Assembly (NCBI GenBank): GCA_964398315.1
Contig: CAYNMV010000003.1
Location: 62,001 to 126,000, forward strand
Direction: 5' to 3'
DNA: 64,000 nucleotides
From: JADLCB01 sp964398315
GTDB taxonomy: Bacteria > Planctomycetota > Phycisphaerae > Tepidisphaerales > Tepidisphaeraceae
The notes beneath the pieces are model-generated. The model was given only the letters and a program-made list of their open reading frames with translations. It made no database searches and was not told the DNA's origin. Below, one piece after another: positions 55,244 through 63,524 of this stretch (position 1 is the stretch's first letter; each line of letters opens with the position of its first letter). The translations under genes and the position numbers were made by a program.

Positions 55244-56491
55244 ATGTTGTTTCGGGGAATCGCCCGGGGGATCGTGGCAGGGGTGCTGGTTGGCGCCCTG
55301 ACGGCCGCAGCAGCGACGGCACAAACAGTCAAATTTGAGCAGAACCTGGAGCCGGGGCAGTCGATCGCCTTTGATACCCAGATGCGCATGCAGATGGGCT
55401 TCAATGTGTCCGCCCAGGGGCAGGTCATGCAGCGCATGGACCAGAAAGTGAGCCAGAACCGCGGCGGGCGGGTCGATATCCTCGAGGTGCGCGATGGCGC
55501 TCCCGCCAAGGTGCGCGCCACCTTCGCGCCCAACTGTGGCGGCGTGGTGGAATCCATGGGCCAGAGCCAGCAGATGCCGTTCTCCCTGGCTGGCCAGACC
55601 ATCACCATCAGCAAGGGCCAGATGGGCGAGTTGATCATCGATCATGATGCCAACATCGACCCTGGGACGATGGATGAGTTGAAGACGCTGCTGGAGCGCC
55701 CCGAGGCGCTGTTCCCCGAGCGGGTGTTGCAGGTCGGGGAGGAATTTGAAGTTGGCGCAGCTGCCATCCGCAAGACTTTCGCCGTGGACAATTCCAGCCA
55801 GGCCAGCGCCCGCGGCAAGCTGCTGGAAGTGCGCCAGCAGGATGGTCGCCAGCAGGCCCGGGTGAGCCTGACGGCCAACATCCAGACCAAGGTCGAAGGG
55901 ATGATCGACCTGGACATGCGGATGCAGGGCGAGGGATGGTTTGACGTACAGAGCAGCCGGATGATCGAGGGGCAGCTTCAGGGCCCGCTGAAAATCAGCG
56001 GCCAGGCGGCCCAGCCGATGGAGCCGGGCGGTGCGCCGGTGCAGCTTCAGTTTGCCGGTGATGGGCAGTTTGCCTATAGCCAGAAAGGCGGGATCAGCAG
56101 CGGCGGCGCAGCCCCCGCGCCGCTCGGGGGCCCGGGGCCGGTGGTCATCGATCGGCCCGCCGACGGCCTGCCCAATCCGTTTGATCAACCCGCCCCCGGC
56201 CCCGCTGCCGCCAAGCCCTCACTGGCCGGCACTTACAATGGCGATGGCATGACGCTGGTGCTGAGTGAGCAGGGAGATACCTACGCCGGCACAGTCGAAC
56301 TGAATGGCCAGAAGGCCCAGTTCCAGCAGGTGCGGCCGGGCGCCGATGGTGCCATGCAGGGCAAGTTCCAGATCGGCAACAATGCCTTCGATTTCTCTCT
56401 GGCACCCGTGGGCGATGGGCTGGTCTTCACGACCGGCCGCTCCAGCTATAACCTGAAGCGAGCCGCTCCGGCCAACCCGTTTGATCCGTGA
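55244..56491 (+). CDS. Secreted protein of unknown function
   Basis: A 415-residue exported protein with a signal peptide (IVAGVLVGALTAAAATAQ). GGGAG precedes ATG 55244, which is preferred to an ATG 12 codons upstream. The first ~270 residues are beta-rich (LEPGQSIAFDTQMRMQMGFN, ITISKGQMGELIID, then RMQGEGWFDVQSSRMIEGQL), a pattern I have seen in planctomycete proteins of the DUF6263 kind; this is tentative. A Pro/Gly/Ala linker (about 290-335) separates a small C-terminal domain (SLAGTYNGDGMTLVLSEQGD followed by TYAGTVELNG) that looks like a lipocalin-type sheet. It ends NPFDP, echoing NPFDQP in the linker. Confidence 0.72.
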   Translation: MLFRGIARGIVAGVLVGALTAAAATAQTVKFEQNLEPGQSIAFDTQMRMQMGFNVSAQGQVMQRMDQKVSQNRGGRVDILEVRDGAPAKVRATFAPNCGGVVESMGQSQQMPFSLAGQTITISKGQMGELIIDHDANIDPGTMDELKTLLERPEALFPERVLQVGEEFEVGAAAIRKTFAVDNSSQASARGKLLEVRQQDGRQQARVSLTANIQTKVEGMIDLDMRMQGEGWFDVQSSRMIEGQLQGPLKISGQAAQPMEPGGAPVQLQFAGDGQFAYSQKGGISSGGAAPAPLGGPGPVVIDRPADGLPNPFDQPAPGPAAAKPSLAGTYNGDGMTLVLSEQGDTYAGTVELNGQKAQFQQVRPGADGAMQGKFQIGNNAFDFSLAPVGDGLVFTTGRSSYNLKRAAPANPFDP

Positions 56492-56543
56492 AGCAGTACC
56501 AGTGGCGGCGGATAGCCCCCGGGACTGCCCGCCGCCACTGGAT

Positions 56544-57971
56544 TCAGCGAATAACCACCTTGCCCAGCGTATACCACCCATCGCCATGGCGGCCTTCAAT
56601 GGCCAGGCGGATGGGTTTCTGATGGCGCGGGTCGCGGCCATACCACAGGCAGACGCGCAGCTCATACTCGCCCGGTGGAACCGCACCCGCTATGCGATCC
56701 GTGATCTGGACCACCCGCCCGGCGGGCAGGTCCGGCGGATTTTCCAGGAAGGCGGGGGTGAAGACCTCAACCTCGCCGGGCATCAGTTCACTCACGGCCA
56801 GACCTGAGTCGAGTTGGACCGGCTGACCTGCCCTCCCGGCCGGGCGAAGCTGCCACTGCACGCGCGCCGGCTGATAGATCGGGGCCGAGCCAACATTCTG
56901 CCAGGAACTGGTGATCTCAATGCCCTCGCTGGTGGGTTTCACTTCCACCGAGCGCAGCACGATGCGATAGCCGAGACGACGCACAAATCGCTCAATCTCT
57001 GCCCGCACCGCCTCGCCTTCCGGCAGCGGGGCCGACTTGTTGTTCAGCACTGATGCGTGGGTTGCCAGGGCATAGTTGAAGATGTACCGCAGCGACCAGC
57101 CTTCCTGCACCCAGCGGCGTGCATCCCAACAGCTTTCATAGGCCACCGGGGCGCGCTTCCAGGCATCGTGCAGCCGGGCCTCGGCAAACCAGCCGGGATA
57201 CCCTTTGCGCATGTGGCACCATTGCTTGGTCACGCCTCCCAGGTCACCGAGACAATCAGCCCGCCAGCCCGTGCCGCGTGCAGTGGCATAGGCCAGGTCA
57301 TCACCGCCGCCAATCAGCATGAGCAGCGGCGTGGTTTTGAAGGCTTCCAGGTATGTGTCAACGATCTTCCGCCGCACCTCTGGCCTGGGCAACTCGACCG
57401 GATCCGATCCAGACATGTGCCATTCGCCCCACCAGCCGACCGATCCGAGATCAACGTGGCTGATGCGCGGATCGCCATCGTACTTCCGGCCGAGCTGACG
57501 GATCAGCTCCAGGTGGATCTCCAGTGTGCGCGGATCATCCAGGTCGGGGATCTCCAGTTCCCGATCCTCATATTTGGTTCGAACGATGCGTCCACCCGCC
57601 GCTGGCAGCCACGCTGGATGATAGGGGGTATCGGGCGTGGTTGAGTGCGCCATCACGCGGAAGGCCAGCGTCTGACCGCTGGAGGTGGCAGCCTCGATCC
57701 GCTTCTCGATGGCGTCGAACCGATAATCGCCGTGGGTCGGCTCCACATCATTCCAGCGGAAGCGGATGTAGTAGACGCTCGAGGGGAGCCAGTCGGGCAG
57801 GTTCTTGTCGCTGTCGGCCGATTTGTGAAAGGTTTGCCAGCCGATGTCGGGGTTGGCCAGCAGGTCGTCAATTTCCCGGGGGGTAAAGGTGGCTTGAGCC
57901 ATGATGCAACATGAAGGCACAAGGGTGATTGCCAAAGTGACAAGGCAAGCTGGGAACGCGCGAAAGTGCAC
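56544..57971 (-). CDS. DUF4832 secreted glycoside-hydrolase-like protein
   Basis: A 475-residue exported protein. A TIM-barrel-like first part includes IRFRWNDVEPTHGDYRFDAI, PAWLPAAGG and HVDLGSVGWWGEWHMSGSD, which resemble beta-barrel glycosidases of the GH42/GH14 type. The second part (VKPTSEGIEITSSWQNVGSA, then LRVCLWYGRDPRHQKPIRLA) is the DUF4832 beta-sandwich. I chose a GTG at 57971 because it starts a signal peptide (FPACLVTLAITLVPSCCIMA); an ATG at 58031 is an alternative but lies over the obgE promoter region. Carbohydrate binding or cleavage is likely. It is divergent from obgE. Confidence 0.78.
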   Translation of the reverse strand: MHFRAFPACLVTLAITLVPSCCIMAQATFTPREIDDLLANPDIGWQTFHKSADSDKNLPDWLPSSVYYIRFRWNDVEPTHGDYRFDAIEKRIEAATSSGQTLAFRVMAHSTTPDTPYHPAWLPAAGGRIVRTKYEDRELEIPDLDDPRTLEIHLELIRQLGRKYDGDPRISHVDLGSVGWWGEWHMSGSDPVELPRPEVRRKIVDTYLEAFKTTPLLMLIGGGDDLAYATARGTGWRADCLGDLGGVTKQWCHMRKGYPGWFAEARLHDAWKRAPVAYESCWDARRWVQEGWSLRYIFNYALATHASVLNNKSAPLPEGEAVRAEIERFVRRLGYRIVLRSVEVKPTSEGIEITSSWQNVGSAPIYQPARVQWQLRPAGRAGQPVQLDSGLAVSELMPGEVEVFTPAFLENPPDLPAGRVVQITDRIAGAVPPGEYELRVCLWYGRDPRHQKPIRLAIEGRHGDGWYTLGKVVIR

Positions 57972-58032
57972 CTTGCTTATCTTACCCGTTGGGCAATCGC
58001 GTGTTGACGCCTGAGCGCATACAATCAGCACG

Positions 58033-59058
58033 ATGTTTGTCGATGAAGCGGAAATTTACGTGAAAGCCGGCGACGGCGGGCCGGGATGCGTGGCCTTTCG
58101 GCGGGAAAAATTCGTCCCCAAGGGCGGGCCGGATGGCGGCGATGGGGGCGATGGCGGCAGTGTCTACTTTCTGGCCGATCCCAGCGAGAACACACTGCTC
58201 GATTTTGCCTCCAAGCATCACTGGCGCGCCCCCCGCGGCGAGGCGGGACAGGGCAAGAAAAAGGCCGGCCGATCCGGCGAGGACCTGGTCATCCGCGTCC
58301 CTCCCGGTACGCTCATTTTTGACAAGGAGCATGGCATTCTCCTGGCCGATCTCGATGCGCCGGGCAAGAAAGTGCTCATTGCCCAGGGGGGTAAGGGTGG
58401 ACTGGGCAACTGGCACTTCAAAAGCTCGACCAACCAGGCCCCGCGCTACGCCCAGCCGGGCACCCCGGGGCAGGAGCGCACGCTGAAGCTGGAGCTCAAG
58501 CTGATCGCCGATGTGGGCCTGGTAGGTATGCCCAATGCCGGCAAGAGCACCCTGCTGCGGTCGATCAGCGCAGCCCGGCCGAAGGTGGCCGATTATCCGT
58601 TCACCACGCTGGAGCCGCAGCTCGGCATCGTCGAGCTGGTGGGGGATCGGCGGATGGTCTTCGCCGATATTCCCGGGCTGATCGAGGGCGCCCAGCAGGG
58701 GGCCGGCCTCGGCCATGCATTTTTGCGCCACATCGAGCGCACCAAGGTGATCATCCACCTGCTCGATCTGTTTCCCACGGATGGCTCTGATCCGGCTGAG
58801 AACTATCGGATCATCCGCCGGGAACTGGAGGCCTTCAGCCCCACGCTGGCCCAGAAGCGCGAGCTGATCGCGGCCAACAAGATGGACCTGGCTGTTGATG
58901 ATGAAGCGCTGGACAAACTCATGCAGGACCTGCCGGATCGCGAGATTTTCCCCATCTCGGGTGTCAGCCGCCAGGGGGTGGAACCGCTGCTGGAGTCGAT
59001 CTGGAGCCTCTTGCAGGAATTGCGCGCCAGCGCCGCACCTGCGCCCATGCAGCGGTAA
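58033..59058 (+). CDS. obgE: Obg-family GTPase (ObgE/CgtA)
   Basis: An essential GTPase acting in 50S ribosome assembly and stress control. The 341-residue product has the glycine-rich Obg fold (GDGGPGCVAFRREKF, then GPDGGDGGDGGSVYF), followed by the G domain: GMPNAGKST (G1), YPFTTLEP (G2), ADIPGLIEGA (G3), AANKMDL (G4) and ISGVSRQG (G5). The optional C-terminal OCT domain is absent, as in many bacteria. No ribosome site precedes the ATG; TACAAT at 58020-58025 lies 7 nt upstream. The ribosomal genes rplU and rpmA that often precede it are missing. Confidence 0.95.
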   Translation: MFVDEAEIYVKAGDGGPGCVAFRREKFVPKGGPDGGDGGDGGSVYFLADPSENTLLDFASKHHWRAPRGEAGQGKKKAGRSGEDLVIRVPPGTLIFDKEHGILLADLDAPGKKVLIAQGGKGGLGNWHFKSSTNQAPRYAQPGTPGQERTLKLELKLIADVGLVGMPNAGKSTLLRSISAARPKVADYPFTTLEPQLGIVELVGDRRMVFADIPGLIEGAQQGAGLGHAFLRHIERTKVIIHLLDLFPTDGSDPAENYRIIRRELEAFSPTLAQKRELIAANKMDLAVDDEALDKLMQDLPDREIFPISGVSRQGVEPLLESIWSLLQELRASAAPAPMQR

Positions 59059-59144
59059 ACGTTGACCGCGCTGCCTGGACCCTGGCGCCTTGCCGGGCAC
59101 GGGGCGGCGACGGCGTGCGCCAGCAGTGATTTTGCAGAAAATTG

Positions 59145-59172
59145 TTGAAATCCGCGGTGCCGTTGCTATACC
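59145..59172 (+). promoter_or_regulatory. Candidate promoter of the cold-shock gene
   Basis: TTGAAA (59145-59150), a 16-bp spacer and TATACC (59167-59172). The transcript would have a leader of about 110 nt before the cold-shock start, in line with the long structured leaders of csp messages. The leader itself shows no cold-box I can name. Confidence 0.5.
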
Positions 59173-59289
59173 TATCCCGATCCCACCGGTGCGATTTGAA
59201 CACAGATGGCGCTGCCCGGCGGGCGTTGCGCCGCACGTCAGGCCGAGCCCTGTCGTGTGTTGGGGAAGTGCCGTAACCAAGGAGAGACA

Positions 59290-59520
59290 ATGGCTACGGG
59301 AACCGTTAAGTGGTTTGATTCAAAGAAAGGGTTTGGTTTCCTGGTGAACCCGGAAGGCAAGGACGTGTTCGTCCACTTCAGCTCTATCCAGGGGGATGGG
59401 TTCCGCTCGCTGAAGGAGGGGGAAGCGGTGGAATACGAGGAAGTTTCCGGCACCAAGGGGCTGTCAGCCCAGCAGGTGCGCAGGCTGGTCCAGTCGATCC
59501 GTGATCGGGCCAAGGTGTAA
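59290..59520 (+). CDS. Cold-shock domain protein
   Basis: A 76-residue single-domain RNA chaperone. The RNA-binding motifs RNP1 (KGFGFL) and RNP2 (VFVHF) are intact, with TVKWFDSKKGFGFL at the start. AAGGAGAG precedes ATG 59290. The family is usually 65-70 residues; a basic tail (VQSIRDRAKV) adds a few. It melts RNA structure at low temperature or in stationary phase. Which Csp it equals cannot be told. Confidence 0.95.
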   Translation: MATGTVKWFDSKKGFGFLVNPEGKDVFVHFSSIQGDGFRSLKEGEAVEYEEVSGTKGLSAQQVRRLVQSIRDRAKV

Positions 59521-59631
59521 AACCGCCGGCCTGCGCTCGCGTTGCCCGCATTCGCAGGGGGATACCGGTAATCCGCGCGCTCTGGCACGGCGCGTGGACA
59601 GATCCCCGCCTTTGCTTCTACCCTTCCCTCC

Positions 59632-60423
59632 ATGACTTCGTTCGCATGGGGGCTGATCATCGGCATTCTGACCACTTTGACGCTGTCAGCGGTGGGGGCG
59701 GTCTTGGCCTATCGCCGTTTCGTCACCCTCGAGCGCCGGGCCCGTCAGACCGAGCGCCTGGCCGAGTTGGGCACGCTTACCGGCGGGCTGGCTCATGAGC
59801 TGAAAAACCCCCTTTCCACCATCTCGCTCAACCTGCAACTGCTGCGCGAGGATCTGTCGACCGAGGATCCTGTCAACAGCCGCATCGCCACCCGCATTGC
59901 CACTGTCCAGCGCGAGGCCGCCCGTCTCAAGGACATCCTCGATGACTTCCTCCGCTACGGGGGCAAGATGGAACTGGAACGCCGGCCAACGGATCTGAAC
60001 GAACTGTGCGAAGATCTGGTGGACTTCTTCCTGCCGCAGGTGCAATTGCAGAAAATTGCCCTGAGACTCAAGACGTTGCCCGAGCCGGTCATGGCAGACA
60101 TCGATCCCAAGTTGATCAAGCAGGCTGTGCTGAACCTCATGATTAACGCGCTCCAGGCGATGGGCGAAGGAGGCGAAATCATGCTGGTTGTCTCCCGTAC
60201 TCCGCAGTGGGGCGTGATCGACGTGATCGACACCGGCAGCGGCATCCCAGAGGACGTGCGCGAGATGATCTTCGTCGCCTACTATTCCACCAAGCGAACC
60301 GGCACCGGCCTGGGCCTGGCCATGACCCATCGGATCATTGAAGAGCACGGCGGCCGCATCAGTTTCCGCAGCGAATCGGGGAAGGGTACTGATTTCACCC
60401 TGCAACTGCCGCTGGCCAAATGA
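59632..60423 (+). CDS. Sensor histidine kinase, NtrB-like, no sensor domain
   Basis: A 263-residue kinase with one N-terminal membrane helix (about 5-27) and no periplasmic or PAS sensor. The phosphoacceptor is His55 in GGLAHELKNPLS. The ATP-binding part has the N box (NLMINALQAM), G1 (DTGSGIP) and G2 (GTGLGLAMTH). It belongs to the NtrB/AtoS-like group that pairs with sigma-54 activators, and the gene for one follows after 175 bp. The signal may be sensed through the membrane or a partner protein. Confidence 0.9.
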   Translation: MTSFAWGLIIGILTTLTLSAVGAVLAYRRFVTLERRARQTERLAELGTLTGGLAHELKNPLSTISLNLQLLREDLSTEDPVNSRIATRIATVQREAARLKDILDDFLRYGGKMELERRPTDLNELCEDLVDFFLPQVQLQKIALRLKTLPEPVMADIDPKLIKQAVLNLMINALQAMGEGGEIMLVVSRTPQWGVIDVIDTGSGIPEDVREMIFVAYYSTKRTGTGLGLAMTHRIIEEHGGRISFRSESGKGTDFTLQLPLAK

Positions 60424-60598
60424 CTGGCGGACCAGGATGCCAGGGGCGCGGCGTTCATTCCCCGAATGGTTAGTGGCCATTCGAGCCTGCCAGGCGGCTG
60501 GATCGGCCGGGCAGCGCGTGCCTGGGGCGGGTTGACAGGACCGGCCGCCCGCGCCGCCTCGTTCATTGCCCCTCACTCGTCTATACTCGCTGAACGAT

Positions 60599-61972
60599 AT
60601 GGCAGACAAAAACGTAACCAAATCGCTGATCCTCATCATCGACGATGAGCGTGAGCACGCGGAGGTGATGAGCGAAGCCCTGCAACGGCTGGGGCACAAG
60701 TGCGATGTGAGCTACTCGCTGGCCGAGGCGGAGGCGAAGCTGGAACGCCGGCTGTATGATGTCGTGGTCACCGATCTGGTGATGGAAGGGCGGCGGGATG
60801 GGCTGGCGGTGCTGGAGGCGTCCAAGCGGCAAAACCCGGCCCCACCGGTGATTCTCGTCACCGCCCACGCCGACATCCCCACCTGTAAAGAGGCCCTCAA
60901 CGAGGGGGCTTATGATTACATCGAAAAGCCGCTGGACCTGGAGTATTTCCGGGCGCAGGTGAATCGCGCTGCCGAGCGCATGGCCCTGGAGAAGCAGAAC
61001 CTTGCCCTGCAGGAGCAGCTGATCGAAGACAGTGGCTTCCAGGGCATCATCGGCAGCAGTGCCATCATGCGCCAGGCGGTCCAGACCGCCCGCCAGGTGG
61101 CCCCCAGCGACATTCCGGTGCTGATCACCGGCGAATCGGGCACCGGCAAGGAGCTGATCGCCCGCGCGATTCACACCAATTCGCGCCGTCGCAAGCATCG
61201 GCTGGTGCCGTTGAACTGCGCGGGCTTGAGCGAGTCGATCCTCGAGAGCGAGCTGTTCGGCCACGTGCGCGGCGCCTTCACCGGCGCAACCGGCGAGCGC
61301 GAGGGTCGCTTCGAGCATGCCGATCGCGGCACGCTCTTCCTCGACGAGATCGGCGACATGCCCCTGACCATGCAGGCCAAGCTGCTTCGCGTACTGGAAA
61401 ACGGCGAGGTGGTCCGCGTCGGCTCCAATGAGCCGATCAAGGTGGACGTGCGGTTCATCAGCGCCACCAACCGCAACCTGGAAGAACTGGTGGCCGACAA
61501 GCACTTTCGCGAAGACCTGTACTTCCGCATCAAGGGTGTCACCATCCAGTTGCCCGCGCTGCGCGAGCGGCGCGAGGACATCCCGCTGCTGATCCACTAT
61601 TTCATCGAGCAGTTCAACCAGAAATACGGCAAGCAGATCACCGGTATCGAGCCGGAGGCCCAGCAGGTGCTGATGAGCTACGGCTGGCCGGGCAATGTGC
61701 GCGAGCTGCGCAATGCCATCGAGAACATGGTGGTGATGAGCACGGGCGACCGCCTGACGGCCGATGCCCTGCCCGCCGGCATCCGGCCCCGTGCCGGCGC
61801 CATCACCGGCGGCATGAACAACCTGGTTGGCATCAGCATCGAGCAGGCCGAGAAGGAGCTGATCCGCAACACACTCAAGATGGTCAACGGCAACCGCGAG
61901 CAGGCCGCCAAGATCCTCGGGATCGGCGAACGCACGCTTTATCGCAAGATCAAGGAATACAACCTGACGTGA
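60599..61972 (+). CDS. Sigma-54-dependent response regulator, NtrC family
   Basis: A 457-residue regulator. The receiver domain carries Asp15/Asp16 and the phosphorylated Asp59 (VVVTDLVMEG). The AAA+ domain has the Walker A GESGTGKE (about 177-184), the sigma-54 contact loop GAFTGA (about 223-228), and FLDEIGDMPL. The C-terminal Fis-type helix-turn-helix is NREQAAKILGIGERTLYRK. It should activate sigma-54 promoters when phosphorylated by the preceding kinase. ATG 60599 is preferred to an ATG 11 codons earlier; TATACT at 60582-60587 is 11 nt upstream. Its targets are not evident in the window. Confidence 0.95.
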   Translation: MADKNVTKSLILIIDDEREHAEVMSEALQRLGHKCDVSYSLAEAEAKLERRLYDVVVTDLVMEGRRDGLAVLEASKRQNPAPPVILVTAHADIPTCKEALNEGAYDYIEKPLDLEYFRAQVNRAAERMALEKQNLALQEQLIEDSGFQGIIGSSAIMRQAVQTARQVAPSDIPVLITGESGTGKELIARAIHTNSRRRKHRLVPLNCAGLSESILESELFGHVRGAFTGATGEREGRFEHADRGTLFLDEIGDMPLTMQAKLLRVLENGEVVRVGSNEPIKVDVRFISATNRNLEELVADKHFREDLYFRIKGVTIQLPALRERREDIPLLIHYFIEQFNQKYGKQITGIEPEAQQVLMSYGWPGNVRELRNAIENMVVMSTGDRLTADALPAGIRPRAGAITGGMNNLVGISIEQAEKELIRNTLKMVNGNREQAAKILGIGERTLYRKIKEYNLT

Positions 61973-62032
61973 CGGCGATACATCTGTGGCTCAATCCATA
62001 CTGTCCAGCAGAGAATCCGTTAGAGGACCCCT

Positions 62033-62578
62033 ATGCATCCCCCTTTTCGTATTGGTCATGGTTATGACATCCATCGCCTCCGTCCCGGCGGGCAGCTTGC
62101 GCTGGGTGGGGTGGTGGTGTCTGAGGAGTTATCGCCGATCGCGCACAGTGATGGGGATGTGGTGATTCACGCCGTGGTCGATGCCCTCTTGGGGGCGATG
62201 GGATGGGGCGATATCGGCGAGCATTTTTCCGACAGGGATGAGCGCTGGAAGGATCAGCCGTCGCGGGTGTTCCTCGAGCCGACCATCCGGCGGGTGCTGG
62301 AGGGGGGGTATGCAGTGGCCAACTGCGATGTGACCATCATGGCCGAGCGCCCGCGCCTCAAGGCGTTCAAGCGGGCGATCCGAAACGCGATGGCAGCGCT
62401 GCTGGCGGTCGGCGAGGACCGGGTAAATATCAAGGCCGGGACCAATGAAGAGTGCGATGCCATCGGCCGTGGCGAGGCGATTGCCGCCCATGCGGTGGTG
62501 CTGCTGCGCCATGTTGAGCCGGCGCCCGATCCCGCCCAGCGTCAGTCCAGCCAGTTGGAAAGCACCCTCGGGATTTAG
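62033..62578 (+). CDS. ispF: 2-C-methyl-D-erythritol 2,4-cyclodiphosphate synthase
   Basis: IspF forms the cyclic diphosphate in the MEP route to isoprenoids. The 181-residue product has the metal-binding GHGYDIHRL (Asp12 and His14), the SDGDVVIHAVVDALLGA motif with a metal histidine, GDIGEHF, and the late KAGTNEECDAIGRGE signature. A C-terminal tail of about 20 polar residues is longer than usual. GAGGA lies 10 nt before the ATG. The usual partner ispD is not adjacent. Confidence 0.95.
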   Translation: MHPPFRIGHGYDIHRLRPGGQLALGGVVVSEELSPIAHSDGDVVIHAVVDALLGAMGWGDIGEHFSDRDERWKDQPSRVFLEPTIRRVLEGGYAVANCDVTIMAERPRLKAFKRAIRNAMAALLAVGEDRVNIKAGTNEECDAIGRGEAIAAHAVVLLRHVEPAPDPAQRQSSQLESTLGI

Positions 62579-62715
62579 CGACCTGCCGCCTGCTGGATGC
62601 CGCATCACCCTGGCCGATGCGCCCTTTGCATGCGGATATTTGACAGGACCGACGCCGCGCACTAAGTTCGCTCCGCAGTTATGAATCGGACCCAGGCCGA
62701 CATGAAGGAACGATC

Positions 62716-63453
62716 TTGACTGCGACCGTTGTCATCCCTGCCCGCTACGGCTCCACCCGATTTCCCGCAAAAATAGTCGCCTCATCGACCGGCCGGCCGC
62801 TCGTGCAGCACGTGGTGGATCAGGTGCGACAGTGCCGCCGCGTGCGCCAGGTCATCGTGGCGACCGACGATGCGCGGATCGTGGCGGCCTTGAAGCCGTT
62901 CGGCACCACAACGATGATGACCTCGCCGGCCCACCCCAGCGGCACCGACCGCATCGCCGAGGTGGCCCGGCAACTGGATGATGAGATCATCGTGAACGTG
63001 CAGGGGGATGAGCCGGAGATCGAGCCGGGCATCATTGACCGCCTGGTCGAGCGCCTGCAGACATCCGATGATGACATGGCGACCGCCGCGACCCCTTTTC
63101 CCGAGGGCGCGGATGTGGAAGATCCGAACCTGGTCAAGGTGGTGATGACCAGCCAGGGCCGGGCGATGTATTTTTCGCGGGCGCCGATCCCGTTCTGGCG
63201 TGATCGGGCTGGCACGGCTTCGCCGCGGTATTACCTGCACTTGGGCATTTATGCCTACAGGCGGGCCTTTTTGCTGGAATTTGCCGGCTGGACACCCTCG
63301 CCGTGCGAGACGGCGGAAAAGCTGGAGCAACTGCGTGCCCTGGAGCGCGGCCGCAGCATCCATGTGCTGGAAGTGAAGCGCGCCACACACGGCATCGACA
63401 CGCCGGAGCAGTACCAGGTGTTTGTAGAGAGATTCAAGAGGAGCGGCCAGTAG
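62716..63453 (+). CDS. kdsB: 3-deoxy-manno-octulosonate cytidylyltransferase
   Basis: KdsB activates the lipopolysaccharide sugar Kdo by joining it to CMP. The 245-residue product has the nucleotide-binding IPARYGSTRFPAK, VIVATDD, SGTDRIAEVA, VNVQGDEPEI, and the C-terminal LHLGIYAYRRAFL and EKLEQLRALE. The start is a TTG at 62716, with AAGGAA 6 nt upstream; no in-frame ATG gives the conserved beginning. Its presence supports a Kdo-containing outer membrane. It ends inside the first copy of an 11-bp repeat. Confidence 0.95.
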   Translation: MTATVVIPARYGSTRFPAKIVASSTGRPLVQHVVDQVRQCRRVRQVIVATDDARIVAALKPFGTTTMMTSPAHPSGTDRIAEVARQLDDEIIVNVQGDEPEIEPGIIDRLVERLQTSDDDMATAATPFPEGADVEDPNLVKVVMTSQGRAMYFSRAPIPFWRDRAGTASPRYYLHLGIYAYRRAFLLEFAGWTPSPCETAEKLEQLRALERGRSIHVLEVKRATHGIDTPEQYQVFVERFKRSGQ

Positions 63454-63514
63454 CGGTGGCCGGCGGCCAGTAGACGCCCGTTCTACTGCCTGCTGTCTGT
63501 TGCCTGCTGCCTGC
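63443..63514 (+). repeat. Short tandem repeats in the kdsB-pyrG spacer
   Basis: GCGGCCAGTAG occurs at 63443-63453 (its TAG is the kdsB stop) and 63463-63473. Then four 7-bp units run from 63487 to 63514: TGCCTGC, TGTCTGT, TGCCTGC, TGCCTGC. The second set ends just before the pyrG start. Confidence 0.75.
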
Positions 63515-63524
63515 TGATGAACCC

